Shown here: positions 34,518 through 45,092 of the stretch, one piece after another | How positions within the stretch are numbered: the first letter of the stretch is position 1 | How the letters are laid out: each line of letters opens with the position of its first letter | Assembly (NCBI GenBank): GCA_018398805.1 | Contig: JAGFBZ010002253.1 | Coordinates: 1 to 64,000, forward strand | DNA length: 64,000 nt | Direction: 5' to 3' | Source: Hirundichthys speculiger | Lineage: Eukaryota; Chordata; Actinopteri; Beloniformes; Exocoetidae | Program-made: the position numbers and the translations under genes | The notes under the pieces: model-generated | Seen by the model: the letters and a program-made list of their open reading frames with translations, nothing else | Databases searched by the model: none | Told to the model about the DNA's origin: nothing

Positions 34518-35415
34518 TTGATTGTAATGGCGGGCTCATCGTGGATTAAATTAGTCTCCTTCAACGTGGGGGGGGCGAGGGGCAGGAGGCGGATGGAGGA
34601 GATTCTGGCGGGGGAGGACGGGGACGTGGTGGCTCTGGTGGACACGAGGTGGAAGGGGGACGCGGTGAGGAGGGCGAGGGCCCTGTGGGACGGCTCGATG
34701 GAGGTGGCGTGTGGGGAGGAGGGGCGCAGGGGGGTGGCTCTTCTTTTCCGGCGCGGCGTCTGCGAGTCCCACGCGCTCGTCCACACCGGCAGGGAGGGGA
34801 GGCTGCTGGTGGTGGACGCGGTCCTCAGGGGCGGAACGGCATGTAGGCTCGTGGCGCTCTACGCCCACAACGTGGAGCACGAACGGCGGGAACTGTTTGG
34901 CGCACTCGGGGGCTGGTTGACACACCGGACTGCGTCGTGATGGGGACTTCAAACGTCGCCCTGGCGCGCGAGGGGACGTGTCCGCAGGGGGACTGGGCGC
35001 AGCGACACGAGCCGGGGGGCGCTCCTGGCGGTCATGCGGGGGGGGGGGGGGGGTGGGGGGGGTGGACGTCTGGCGGGCGCTCCACGGAGTCGCCTCGGGC
35101 TTGTCCAGGCCGGCAGGCAGGTGGTCCGGGGCAGGCTGTGCCAGTCCAGGAATCGACCTGTGCCTGGCGACCCCGGGGCTCGTGGAGCGGTGGGGGGGGG
35201 CCGAGCACGTCCAGAGCGGTTACAGCGATCACGACCGGCTGTGTGTGTGGCTGACGGGATCACGGGGGGGGGCGGGGGCAGGCGGGGCCATGGTGCTTCA
35301 ACGGCGCGCTGCTGGAGGACGAGGCGTACCTGGGTCTGATGGGCCGGTGTTTTGCCGACTGGGTGGAGGACGTGGAGTTTGTGGAGGACCCGTGGCAGTG
35401 GTGGGTGTGGGTTAA
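34518..35415 (+). pseudogene. LINE ORF2 endonuclease domain, frameshifted
   Basis: ORF2 opens with MIVMAGSS; the second Met (34527) is an equally good start. KLVSFNVGGARG follows, the N-terminal Asn motif of APE-type endonucleases. The usual Gln-Glu-Thr position reads ALVDTRW, with Asp in place of the catalytic Glu. The C-terminal SDH motif is kept as SGYSDHDRLCVWL, but in another frame (34978-35415). Stops and frame changes lie near 34940 and beside G runs at 35038-35060. The enzyme would nick target DNA to prime reverse transcription. Confidence 0.75.
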
Positions 35416-35832
35416 GGAGCGCGTCCGAGTCCTCACCTCGTGCTTCTGCCGGCGGAAGCCGTGGCGCGAGCGTGGGGAGGAGGACGCGCTGCGGGCCGCG
35501 CTGCAGGAAGAGCTGGACCGCCTCGGCCGGGCACAGGGGGGGTGACATCAGCAGCTGCCTGGCTCTGCGCGAGCGCCTGCTGGCGCTGGACAGGAGGAGG
35601 TGTCGCGGGGCTGCGGTGCGTGCGAGGGCGCGCTTCTTCCTGCGGGGGGGAGAGCTCGGCCGCCTTCTTCCTGGCCCGGGAGCTGGCGGGCGGGGGGAGG
35701 CCGGGCTTGGCCCACCTGCGGGACAAGGACGGCCGCGAGTTCCCGTGCGCCGCCGACCTGTTAGATCACGTGTCGGGGTACTTCGGGCGGTACTTTGCGG
35801 CCTAGCCGCTGGGGGGCGGGGCGGCGGACCTG
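35339..35832 (+). pseudogene. LINE ORF2 linker between endonuclease and RT
   Basis: Successive frames contain GRCFADWVEDVEFVEDPWQW, WRERGEEDALRAALQEELDR, ISSCLALRERLLALDRRRCR and LAHLRDKDGREF. This resembles the helical linker of L1/Tx1 ORF2, with the W-rich and L-rich heptads that precede the RT. A stop follows YFGRYFAA near 35803 and the frame then continues into the RT part. At least two further frame changes lie within it. Confidence 0.65.
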
Positions 35833-36908
35833 TTGGATCGCGTGCCGCGGAGGGTCACGCAGGCCGACTGCGAGCGGGAGCTGACGAGGGTGGAGGTGGA
35901 GGCCGCGATGGACAGCTTGGCGGCGAACAAGAGTCCGGGGCTGGATGGGCTCACGGCCGAGTTCTATCGGGCTTTCCGCTCGGCCGTGGTGCCCATCCTG
36001 CTGTGGGTTCTCCAGCGGGCGCTGGAGGGGGAAGGGCCGTGCGTGGGCTTTAACACCGCGCTCATCACGTTGCTTTTTAAATCTGGCGAGCGGGGCGACC
36101 TGGCGAACTACCGGCCCCTCACGATGCTCAATGTCGACTACAAGATCTTGGCCAAGGTGTTGGCCGGTCGACTGCGGCGCGTGATGCCGTCGGTAGTAGG
36201 GGCGCAGCAGACGTACAGCGTGCCGAGGGAGGACGGTGGCGGACTCACTGCTGGCCATCCGGTTCGGCTTCCGGGAGGTGGCGGCGTCGGGGGGTTTCTG
36301 CCTGTCCGTGGATTTCAGCAAGGCGTTCGACCGCGTCGACCACGGCTTTCTGTGGGCTGCACTGGGCTGCTTTGGCTTTGGGCAGCGGTTTGTGGGTTGG
36401 CTGGCGGTTCGTGCGGTTCGCGGAGGGGCTGACGGGGGACATCCCACTGTGTAAGTCCATCAGGCAGGGGTGTCCTCTGTCGGCCTTTCTGTTCGCCTCA
36501 GCGGTCGAGCCCCTGGCGCTGCTCGTGGACACCTCGCCCAACATCAGAGGCGTCCCGCTGCCGAGCGGGGGGGAGCTGCGACTGGTGCAGTACGCCGACG
36601 ACACGACGCTGCTGGTCCGTGACAGGGGGAGCCTCCTGGAGCGCTTCTGCGCCGCCACCGGCGCTCGAGTCAACTGGGTCAAGACGGACCTGGTGGTCTG
36701 CGGGGGGGAGGATGCCGGGGGTTTGGAGCGACGCCTCCGTGTCGTTCAGGGTCCGTTCAAGGCCCTCGGGGTCTTCTTCGGGGTGGACGAGGCGGAGGTG
36801 GAGCGCCGGACGTGGGAGGCGGCGATGGCGGGGGTGCGCAGGACCCTGGACTGCTGGAAGATGCGGGCGCTCCCGCTGCAGGGGCGGGCGGCCGTCCAGT
36901 CGGCGTGA
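35833..36908 (+). pseudogene. LINE reverse transcriptase, frameshifted
   Basis: The first frame (35833-36230) has NKSPGLDGLTAEFYRAF and ITLLFKSGERGDLANYRPL. The second (36236-36454) has motif A, FCLSVDFSKAFDRVDHGF. The third (36372-36908) has IRQGCPLSAFLFA and the catalytic YADD at residues 74-77 of its frame (LVQYADDTTLLV). These are L1/Tx1-group RT motifs in the normal order. All core motifs survive but in three different frames, and a stop lies at 36906-36908. The enzyme would copy LINE RNA at the nicked target. Confidence 0.88.
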
Positions 36909-38284
36909 TTGCTGTCCCGCTTGGGCCACGCCCTGGCGTTGCACGCCCTGCCGGGCTCCGTCCTCACCGAGCTCCACCGCTGCATGGCCAGCTTCGTGTG
37001 GCGGGGGAAGCGGGTCATGGTGGCGGGCAGGACCACCATGGCGGACGTCAGCTGGGGGGGCTGCTCCGGCGGCACGCCCTTAGGCTCAGGCTCCTGGCCA
37101 GGTTGTTGGGCGACACGTCGGGGCGGAGGTTCGTGCGTGGGACGAGTTTGGGTGGTTCAACCTGTGCCGGGGCTTGAGGCCGGAACAACGGGCGCAGCTG
37201 GGAGCATTCGGGGCCGAGATAGCCGAGGCCTGGGTGGTGTTCTGGCCCCGGGTGTCCTTGGTCGTGTGAGGGAGGGGGGAGCTGCACGGGATGCCGCTGT
37301 TCCGCAACCCGGAGCTGATGGTCCAGGGGCGTCCGCTGGAGGGGCCGGCGTGGGAGAGGGCGGGGCTCAAGCGGGTCTGGGACGTGCTTTCGGACAGGGG
37401 CGAGGTGGACGAGGGGCTGGTCGCCTCGCGGCTGCGGCGAGCAGGCGAGGCGGTCCGATGGCCGCGCATCAGGGCCGTGTGCGGCGCGGTCCGCGACGCC
37501 CTGGCGGCGGCTGCGGGCAGGGGGGCGCGCCGGGGGTCCTCCCGAATTCCTGGTCCGGAGGGAGGGGGGAGGCCCTGGCGACCCGGGTGGCATACGTGTT
37601 GCTGCGCGACCGGTTCTGGAAGGCCCCCGCCGCGGAGGTTCGCTGGAGGGCGATGTCCCCCTCGGCGGCGGGCGTGGGTCTTTGGGAGACCACGTCCTGT
37701 CTGTTTCTGCCTCCCCAGTGTCTCAGCCTCGACTTCAGGATCCGCCATAGGCTGGTCTACACGGCACAGATCCTCAACCGCCTGGACAGGACGAGGGGCT
37801 GCGCGCGGTGCTCGGGGGAGCTCGAGGACCTGACTCACCTCTTCCTCGACTGTCCAGCCAGGGCCCTGTTCCGGGACAGGGTCCGGGGGCTGCTCCGGGA
37901 CCGCTCCGGGCTGGTGTTCGGCACCGAACAGGAGTGGCGCTGGGGCATCCTGTTGGGGTCGGGCGCCAGCCCGGGACCAACCCAACCGTGGGTAACCTGA
38001 TCCTGGCAATGGCGCGCTACGCCACTTGGCTGACAAGGAACTACTGGCTGCACGACGGCAGGAGGGTGGACACCTGGGTCCACTTTTGCAACTGGGCATT
38101 GCTGTACATCTCCTCCCTGCTGGGACACGCGGCGGCTCTGTGGCGGCGCTTCCTCGGCGACAACACGTGGCTGACGGAGGACGGCTCAACGCTGCGGCTG
38201 GCCTGCGCACGCGGAGAGCTGAGGACAGTTCCGTTGCCGGGATTTGGCCCGGTGGATCTCGACGGTGGTGCGGGGCCGCCTTGA
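36909..38284 (+). pseudogene. LINE ORF2 C-terminal region with zinc knuckle
   Basis: After a single stop the frame continues with LGHALALHALPGSVLTELHR and FVWRGKR, the thumb-like region after the RT. Several frame changes follow (around 37080, 37265 and 37560). The C-terminal part in frame 36909-38000 contains QCLSLDFRIRHRLVYTA and the CCHC motif CARCSGELEDLTHLFLDC, seen near the C-terminus of many L1-clade ORF2 proteins. The conserved path ends near 38281-38284 (TGA) in another frame. Confidence 0.75.
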
Positions 38285-38440
38285 CGGGCCGACTGGCGGC
38301 CTGCTCGGAGTGTGACGCCCGGCAGGGGACGTGGCCGTGTGCCTGGCCTTGTTGAATTGACTTTTCCACAGGCATTGTATTGTTTTATTGTACTTTTATT
38401 GCTTTACAAAGATTATTTTCATAATAAAATACAAAAAAAA
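38285..38440 (+). other. LINE 3' UTR and A-tail
   Basis: A short 3' UTR has T-rich text, then AATAAA at 38423-38428 and a final tract CAAAAAAAA ending at 38440. The tail meets the right flanking repeat. Confidence 0.75.
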
Positions 38441-38484
38441 TGGTGTACAGTAGAGTAGGAACACTGGTGAATGACTGTTTTTGG
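38439..38484 (+). repeat. right copy of the 46-bp LINE flanking repeat
   Basis: Identical to 33322-33367. Beyond it, a further TTTTTG matches on both sides with a 1-bp difference, so the duplication may be about 52 bp. Confidence 0.85.
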
Positions 38485-39093
38485 TTTTTGCAGTAAAAAT
38501 GTTTTGATCCAAGGTGTTCTAAGTAAGTCTGCAGGCATCTTAGTTAATTTTGAATGGCGACTGGTGGCTTTTTTATGAGTAGTTGCATGAAGTCTTTACC
38601 CAGCCCATTGTGGTTGGTTCTGCACATTCTGCTTTAGTGAAAATAGTGGTGAAAAGGTGGGGTACAGGTGAATGTGTATGGCTAGTCAGCCTAGTACCAT
38701 GTAGCTTTTGTACCTAAAACTACTTTTCTTCATGTTAAATTATGAATTTCAGTTTCATTTGAAGGGTTGTTTGATTACGTTCAGGAAGTTTTGTCTAACT
38801 CTTGCAGTCTACTGTTTCTATTATCACCAAAAACCAGTAAATGTAACTGTAAAGTCCAATCCCAGCTATCTCTTTTCGACAACTGTTTTTACGCTTCATT
38901 CAGCACCAACGAAACTAGCTCACAGAACTACAATGGACATCATGCCAAAGGCATTTATTGCAATTCTTGCTGCAAGGCCTTAAAGAGCCCTTTTTTTAGA
39001 CCTTTGCAGGGCTACAAAAGGGACGAACCGTGAGTTAGCATTCAGAGCGAACCTGAGAAACTGCTGTAGGAAGACAGCTTCTTCAGTGTTGAT
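38485..39093. other. unique sequence, no gene seen
   Basis: Short overlapping frames (38708-39033) without recognised domains. Confidence 0.4.
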
Positions 39094-39865
39094 TAGGGAT
39101 GGGCATTTTAAGAAATGTTATGTGACGATCATCGGGAAAATTAACGATCAATCTTTAGTTTCTGTATAACAAATATCATAGATTACTTTCAAAAAATAAT
39201 ACAGTACCCTTCAAGAAAACATTATTTTCATGAACAGTTACAAGATATGAACCATTTTGTTCGGAAACATCGGAAAAAGCTGAAATTAGGTAGCGGAGCC
39301 ATAAGTTGCGGGCTAAGTCTCTGAATGTTCAAATTAAAAGTCGCCTACAACCCTGCGTCATGAATAAAGTAACTTAAATCAACAGATCTTTGTTTAGAAA
39401 AATGAACATGTCAACATGCTCAGGTGTGAAACGCGAACGCGGCCTCGTGGTGGTCAGTCTAGCGGCAGAAAACACTTGCTCTGTCGGGACTGACGTATAC
39501 AGAGATACTGGCACGCTAACTTCGCTAGTGGAAACTGGCTCCATTCACTTTCCACCAAAACAGGTAGGATTACAGTTCAGAGGTGGCGGGGTCTCCCTCG
39601 GGAAGTTTTGAACATCTGTTTCAATGCCACACCAAACTTCACTTTGTTCTCATCATGTTAACTTTGTATTACTCTACAGTAGCCCTGTGGTCCTGTTCTA
39701 GTCGCAAATTCGTTGAACCACAATAAATTGCGCTCCCTGCTGGTAGCTTCGGAACATTAAAATTCAGCACATTGCTTCAAGACCCAACCTCGTCATCATA
39801 ATCAAATTTCACATGAACGACAAAAATTCTTAACCATCAGCTATCGACAATCGATCAAAAATGCT
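39094..39865. mobile_element. probable degraded hAT-like element
   Basis: The left end TAGGGATGGGCATTTTAAG is followed by GTGACGATCATCGGG, a style of terminus common to fish hAT elements. Near 39815-39865 related motifs (TTCTTAACCATCAGC, ATCGACAATCGATC) occur, but no clean inverted terminus or 8-bp duplication was found. The right border is a guess. A 73-codon frame inside (39390-39611) is unrecognised. Confidence 0.35.
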
Positions 39866-41315
39866 TCTTTGCTATACTGCCACCAGGTGGTATGGACTGG
39901 TAGTTTGCCAAGTCAGTAAGTCCTACCAGCACTGTCACTGTAAGTGGACACACAGTTGCTCAAAGCCCTGTTACAGTTACAATCAGTGATGGAAGACAAA
40001 GTAAGCAAGGGATCCAGCAAGACACCAAACAAGAAATCAATCATAAGAGCATCTTGTGCCAACCATATACCAGATGACTTTATAAATACCAATGCAAGAT
40101 GCCCTGTCACATCTTAAAACGATAAAGCAGGTGCTTCAAGTTGCAGATTTGAATGATTCTGGATCTTGTTGGTCACTTTTTACTCGACAACAACAGGATT
40201 GCTTTATGAGTCAAAGGACTCACAATACTAACAAGTGATTGCAGATTCTTCCGTAATAATCTAATACTCTAAAATAAACACGGCATGTTTCTGCAGCTGA
40301 ATAATGATTTGCACATCTCTGCATTCTGTTTTTATTCCTGGTTAACACCTTGCACAGTCCTCCTATCCTTTATCTTTGCAGATTTTCTCAAGCCAGCAGT
40401 AGAGTGTTACAAAGATTTATCTATTTTTGTTTGTTTTCTTGCAGCTTACTAATTATAATCATACAGTCATTATCTGTTTCTTTTGAACGGTAGAGCCATA
40501 TGGGGGAGAAAAAAAAAGGCATCCCATATGTTTGATGTTCGTTACTCCCAGGGCGAAGTCTCTGTGTTTAAAGAGTTTATGAGGATGTTGGAAAACATTT
40601 AACATTTCAGCTTTAGTTTATGTTTTTGCATGAAGCATCTTCATCCATCTTTACTGCTCAGACTGACCACTAGTCCCCCTGTTTTGGGCCAGACTAAAAC
40701 CTCCTGAAGTCACGTGAAGTTGCCATCTGAGCAGCCGGGAATCCTACAGGCCTTTGTCTTATGACTCCGGTCTTATTTGTTTCATTTGATTTTTTTTTTT
40801 CATAAAACTTCAAGCAAAGATAAAAGGCTTGTGTGTCAACATAAGCTATGATAAATAAATCCTCCCAGTTGTGGCTTTGGTTTCTACTCTGTAATAAATG
40901 GTACGTACACGTAAGTGCAGGAGCCAGTTTCCAAAGCTCCGTTCTCCGTGAGGCCGGGCAGTGCATTAAAGCGCCCTTGCAAATCATAACAAATAACCTG
41001 ATTACACAGCTCCAGACATCCGGACACTTGAGATTAGCTCTCCTACTTTTAATATTTCTCCCCGTCCCGACGGATGCCTGTGTTCCACCCGGACAACACA
41101 CACTCCACTGCGCCGGCTGAGAGGTGCCAAAACAACTCTCCACCCGCACCCTTATCTTCGCAATGTACCGCTCTGAGGAGATTTACTTTAAAATGTTATC
41201 CCGGATCCTGTTTGCCAGAGTAAATGAAATGTTGATGTAGAGCAGCCGCTCCTGTGCACGTTGATTTTTTTTTTTATTTTTATTTTTTAAACCTCTTATG
41301 GAGAAACAAAATGAC
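39866..41315. other. unique sequence, no gene seen
   Basis: Frames at 40694-41149 (minus, 151 codons) and 40848-41120 (plus, 90 codons) overlap on opposite strands. They have no recognised domain, and only the first contains a poly-Lys stretch from an A/T run. No host exon is supported. Confidence 0.4.
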
Positions 41316-41320
41316 GTACG

Positions 41321-41534
41321 TATTATGTCCCAGAATGACGAGGCGCGAAACGGTTTTCACAGTGCAACTTCACTTTACTTCAACTCGAGAGCAACTAACA
41401 CAACCAGAAAAAGCGCGAACAGAATGAATGGATAGGCTTAATCAAACTCCAGGTCATACACACATCACCACACAGGTAAGGCAGCAGTCAAGTGCAGCAC
41501 AATCGCTCATATTAATAGGACTGAACACATAACA
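41321..41534 (-). repeat. 3' LTR of the deleted element
   Basis: 214-bp repeat. Compared with the other LTR it shows scattered substitutions (for example GGCGCGAAACGG versus GGCACGTAAGAGG) and small indels in the CA-rich part. Confidence 0.85.
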
Positions 41535-42400
41535 CCCCCCCCCGGGGGGGTGTTATGTGTGCGGCGCCCGGGGTGACCACTGCCAAGCGCGGCGGAGCAG
41601 GGACCTTGCGAAGACGGCCGGAGTGCCAACGAGAGCCATCGTGGAGGAGATAGGTGGCAGGGCCCAGCCTTAAGAGGGGAGGACCAGGAAGAGGCCATTT
41701 TATTGTCATGGTGAGGCCGACGGACCCTGACCCAGTCAGAGGGGACGATGGTAGGAACTCTGACCCGTTTCGACTGGTCAAAGCGGCGCTTCATCTGAGC
41801 CTGCTGATGGGCGACTGAAACCTCGACTACCGCTGAAGGGGAAAGGAGTGGGGCAAGGGCCGCAGGGGAACGAAGTCTGTCAAGGGGAAGGGTGAGGTAC
41901 CGACCCGGCATGAGGGAGGCAGAGGAGACGCCCGTGGTTGAGTGTTTGGTAGCCCTGTAGTGTAGCAGCGTTTCACGGAGGGCCAGTGGAAAAGTGCACC
42001 CTTGGGCCTGGTGCGCCCTGATGCCATTCTTCAGGGACTGGTTGAAGCTTTCCACACCGCCATTAGCCTGGGGGTTGTAGTACTCTGTGTGTATGTGGCG
42101 GATACCCTTGCTGTGAAGGTAACTTGCGAACTCCATGGAGACCATCTGCGGGCCGTTGTCCGTCGTAATGGCGCGGGGAAATTCCCAGCGAGAGAACAAA
42201 GAGTCCAGAAAGTCGATGATGACCTGAGAGGTCACAGAACCAGTAGGGGAGACCTCCGGCCACTTCGAGTGGAGGTCGTAGGCAACCACTAGAAAACGCT
42301 GATGGTGTGGAGACGCCATGGATCTCACCACAGACATCCAGTTGGAGGTGATCCCAGGGGCCGAGAGGGCCAGGCAAGAGGCTCCAGGGGCGGCGGCGGC
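41507..42400 (-). pseudogene. integrase fragment of the deleted LTR element
   Basis: The main frame is 276 codons (42337-41507). It contains VVAYDLHSKWPEV, the second catalytic Asp in AITTDNGPQM (residue 60) and the catalytic Glu in NGGVESFNQSLKNG (residue 96). An SH3-like C-terminal part follows (DWVRVRRP), and the frame runs into the LTR. The first Asp (DHLQLDVCGEIHG) lies just upstream in another frame (42437-42063). The N-terminal zinc-binding part is nearly all lost. This is a core integrase remnant and not a usable enzyme as written. Confidence 0.85.
41525..41560. other. 17-bp-arm hairpin at the polypurine tract / LTR edge
   Basis: ACACATAACA plus nine C meets seven G plus TGTTATGTGT. 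Ten bases of the LTR edge and the homopolymer are mirrored exactly, so 17 bp can pair around a 2-nt loop. In element orientation the G run is the polypurine tract. Confidence 0.85.
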
Positions 42401-42457
42401 TGGTGACCAGTCTTGCCGCTGACGAGGCAGGCTTCAAGCAGCCATCCTTGTCACCAA

Positions 42458-42680
42458 TATTATGTCCCAGAATGACGAGGCACGTAAGAGGTTTTCACAG
42501 TGCAACTTTACTTTCCTTCAACTCGAGAGCAACTAACACAACCAGAAAAAGTGCGAACAGAATGAATGGATAGGCTAAACTAACCGAACTCCGAGTCACA
42601 CACACACACATCACCACACAGGCAAGGCAGCAGTCAAGTGCAGCACAATCGTTCATATTAATAGGACTGCATACATAACA
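42458..42680 (-). repeat. 5' LTR of the deleted element
   Basis: 223-bp repeat with the same ends as 41321-41534. In element orientation the sequence TTGGTGACAAGG follows it directly, a plausible tRNA primer site starting at TGG. Confidence 0.85.
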
Positions 42681-42714
42681 GTACGCATTGTCTAAGCGTG
42701 GCTTTTGGTTCCAT

Positions 42715-42880
42715 TAAACCACATGTGTCAAACACAAGGCCCGCGGGGCCAAATGTGGCCCGCCATGTCAATTTATGTGGCCCTTGAGAGCTTGTGCACT
42801 ATTGGCTTAAATTTTAAACTGATATTTTAAGACTTAAAATAAGCTTACGCCACTTTAAAGCGCATATTGACAATAAACTA
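42715..42880 (+). mobile_element. possible hAT-derived fragment
   Basis: The text TGTCAAACACAAGGCCCGCG, GGGCCAAATGTGGCCCGCC and TTATGTGGCCCTTGAGAG matches the style of a widespread vertebrate hAT-derived repeat terminus (CAAACTCAAGGCCCG-type). No partner end was found. Confidence 0.45.
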
Positions 42881-43750
42881 CATCTCCCATAATGCATTTC
42901 GTCACTACCCACAATGATAACAGTATCTCACCATGAGCAAGAACTCAAGACGATTTTCAGAACTGATGGACTTGTACAAACTAATCCCAACATGTCCAAG
43001 AAAAGAAAAATTGATGCACAAGGAAGGCAGTTTCGATGGCACGTGTACGATGTACACATTTATAGGCAAAGGCCTGTTTTTGCTGTAAATATATAGAAAA
43101 TTGCAATTATGTCTGAAGAAACACCTCTTAGTCGAAGACCTCACAGGGGTGTTAACCTTTACGCACAACTATCATCCTCTTCCTATCTTTAGGTGCGTTT
43201 AATCAAATCAAAGATTGATCACCGGCTTCAGCTCCCAGCGTGGATGGGACAGGTGGGTGGAAATTAATGTCGCCCCAATCCTCAATTCATCCTTGACATC
43301 TCGACTAATGTCAGACTGTCCACATCATGAAACATGAACTTCCGATTATTCAAATGGGGCTGAACAGTAAACAAGGTTAAATAAATGAGCTTTGGAAGAA
43401 TAAGACCCCCAGTAATAGATAAGGATTAAGAACAGGATACTTTCAGCGTCTTACAACCCCACGTGGGACTTATAAATAGTCGAGCCCCGTTGCAGGAGTA
43501 AGCCCGTCTTTGTTTGCACCCTTCTGAGCAACTATGAAATTGAGATAATGCGATTAATTCCTTGCCCCTGCAATTATATGCTGTGACAGAAATTGGTAAT
43601 TATAATTTGAGAGCAGAAAATGACACCACAGGCGTTTGCTTACAGTAGGTGGGGGAGCAGGCGAGCTCCAGAGCTGCAGAAGTCGTTTTCTCACTGTAGT
43701 CTCACACACACACATAGCTTATTCCCTACAGAAAACTGAATACATCTTGA

Positions 43751-43794
<44 letters not shown>

Positions 43795-45092
43795 GCTTAC
43801 AACTGCACAATTATTTAAAGATTAATTCTTCAGCTTAATTCAGTACCATATTAATGCTTGATTGGGACTACATTTTAATATACCATTAACGTCATGTTAT
43901 ATTTTAATGTATGGAACAATTTTCTCCAAAATAATAGTTGTATGACAATTTTTCTGATCCATCACATCTGTAGATGTGATACGTTTTTGGAGAAGCTACC
44001 TTGTATCTAGCACTGTTTACTCTTAGTCAACCAAATAAGAGTTCTTCTGAGTTGCTTCAGACTAATTGGTTTGCAAATGCTAAAATGTTAATATATGCCA
44101 TCTCCCTGGCCGTCTCCGTTCCTCTGACCACCAGCTGCACCGTTTCCATTGATATTCTGTTGGCTAACGGTGCCAGTGGCGGTTGTTATTAACCGGAGGC
44201 CTCAAACAATCCTGTATGGAAATCAGTTTTGTTTTCTGCACATTTGATTTGGCTTGAAGTAAAAGTGACAAAAAAAAACTACAGCCAACTCTCAAAGAGA
44301 GACTCTCAAATGGGATTTAGATGACTGAAGGGCTGGACAATCATGGTAGCCTAAACTGACCACATGACCAGCTTTAGAGGATGTGATGTCCAGCATCTCA
44401 GAAGAGGCTTCCAGTTGTTGCTATGGGAACCTGTATGTATTAGTCTGTCGATGTCAAGGTGCAGAAATATGATTTTGTGTTTGGTTCAGATTTGTTTCTT
44501 GCCCTGACATTAACAGAATCAAGGTTAGACTATTGATTAGTCCATTGATATTTATCAGAGTATTTTCTTCTCTTTATTGTTGGAGAATGCCTGACTAAAC
44601 TCCACTTTTTTTTTGAGTATTATAATTAAACTCACCAACTTCTAACATGCATCTTTAGTTGCAGGCAATGAGAGTGCATGGACTTGTATGAGACCTTGAA
44701 GCAAGGTAAAGCATTCACTGCCAGAATTGTTTTCATGCCATATTTGCAGCTGGAGTGTTTCTTCTTGCTGCAATAAATCTTCACATTCTTCATGCCTTCA
44801 ATGTATTTTGTGTTGATGAAGCATCAAATGACTCGTCAGCAGTCAACGGCCAGTTTTACAGTATATGAATGCAGCTTGAGGATTAAAGTCTTATCAAAGA
44901 AAGCCCATCATCACATTCCCAATGCCCATTGTAGTATGATCACAGCCAGGCTGGCAGGACCGCAGACTGGATCATTTATTACTGGACAAACCCTCCTGTG
45001 AAGTCACTCAGAGGTTTTCTGCAGAGGCCTTTTGAGAGCCTCTTTTTCCTCGTACTGTGTGGTGCCATGTTACCAAAGGGCGGAATAAGGAA
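42881..45092. other. unique sequence with a 39-bp poly-T run
   Basis: Uninterrupted T at 43753-43791. The frames here are short and without domains. The segment 44095-44200 is GC-richer than its surroundings but not recognised. Confidence 0.4.
43753..43791. repeat. poly-T homopolymer (39 bp)
   Basis: Could be the reverse of a retroposon A-tail, but no SINE, LINE or processed gene is recognisable next to it on either side. Confidence 0.9.

Larger units (their letters stand above)
33368..38440 (+). mobile_element. Tx1/L1-type LINE, 5'-truncated
   Basis: About 5.07 kb of very GC-rich sequence in AT-rich surroundings. In order it holds the C-terminal part of ORF1 with zinc knuckles, ORF2 with an apurinic-type endonuclease, an L1-type reverse transcriptase with YADD, a C-terminal zinc knuckle, and a short 3' tail with AATAAA and A8. 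It begins inside ORF1, so the 5' UTR and the ORF1 start are missing; this is classic 5' truncation. A 46-bp direct repeat flanks it. ORF2 is split over many frames, with breaks often at G or C runs. Confidence 0.9.
41321..42680 (-). mobile_element. internally deleted LTR retrotransposon (gypsy-like)
   Basis: Two direct repeats of 214 and 223 bp (41321-41534 and 42458-42680) are flanked by the exact 5-bp duplication GTACG (41316-41320 and 42681-42685). On the minus strand the LTR starts TGTTATGT and ends ACATAATA. Only about 0.92 kb lies between them. It contains a candidate primer binding site (TGGTGACAAGG, directly inside the 5' LTR), part of an integrase and a G-rich tract before the 3' LTR. 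Gag, protease and RT are gone. The LTRs differ by several substitutions and indels, so the insertion is older than the chromovirus. Confidence 0.88.

Noticed and set aside
33023..34786. 587-codon minus-strand open frame
   Set aside because: It is the antisense of the GC-rich LINE ORF1/ORF2 start and extends into flanking DNA. Its composition is Pro/Arg/Ser-rich with no domain, as expected for a shadow of high-GC sequence.
37086..38375. 429-codon minus-strand open frame
   Set aside because: Antisense of the LINE ORF2 C-terminus. The plus strand carries recognisable RT and zinc-knuckle motifs.
40694..41149. 151-codon minus-strand frame as a host gene
   Set aside because: No recognisable domain, includes a homopolymer-derived Lys stretch and overlaps a similar plus-strand frame.
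43753..43791. poly-T as the tail of a retroposed gene
   Set aside because: No recognisable retroposed coding sequence or flanking duplication was found on either side.
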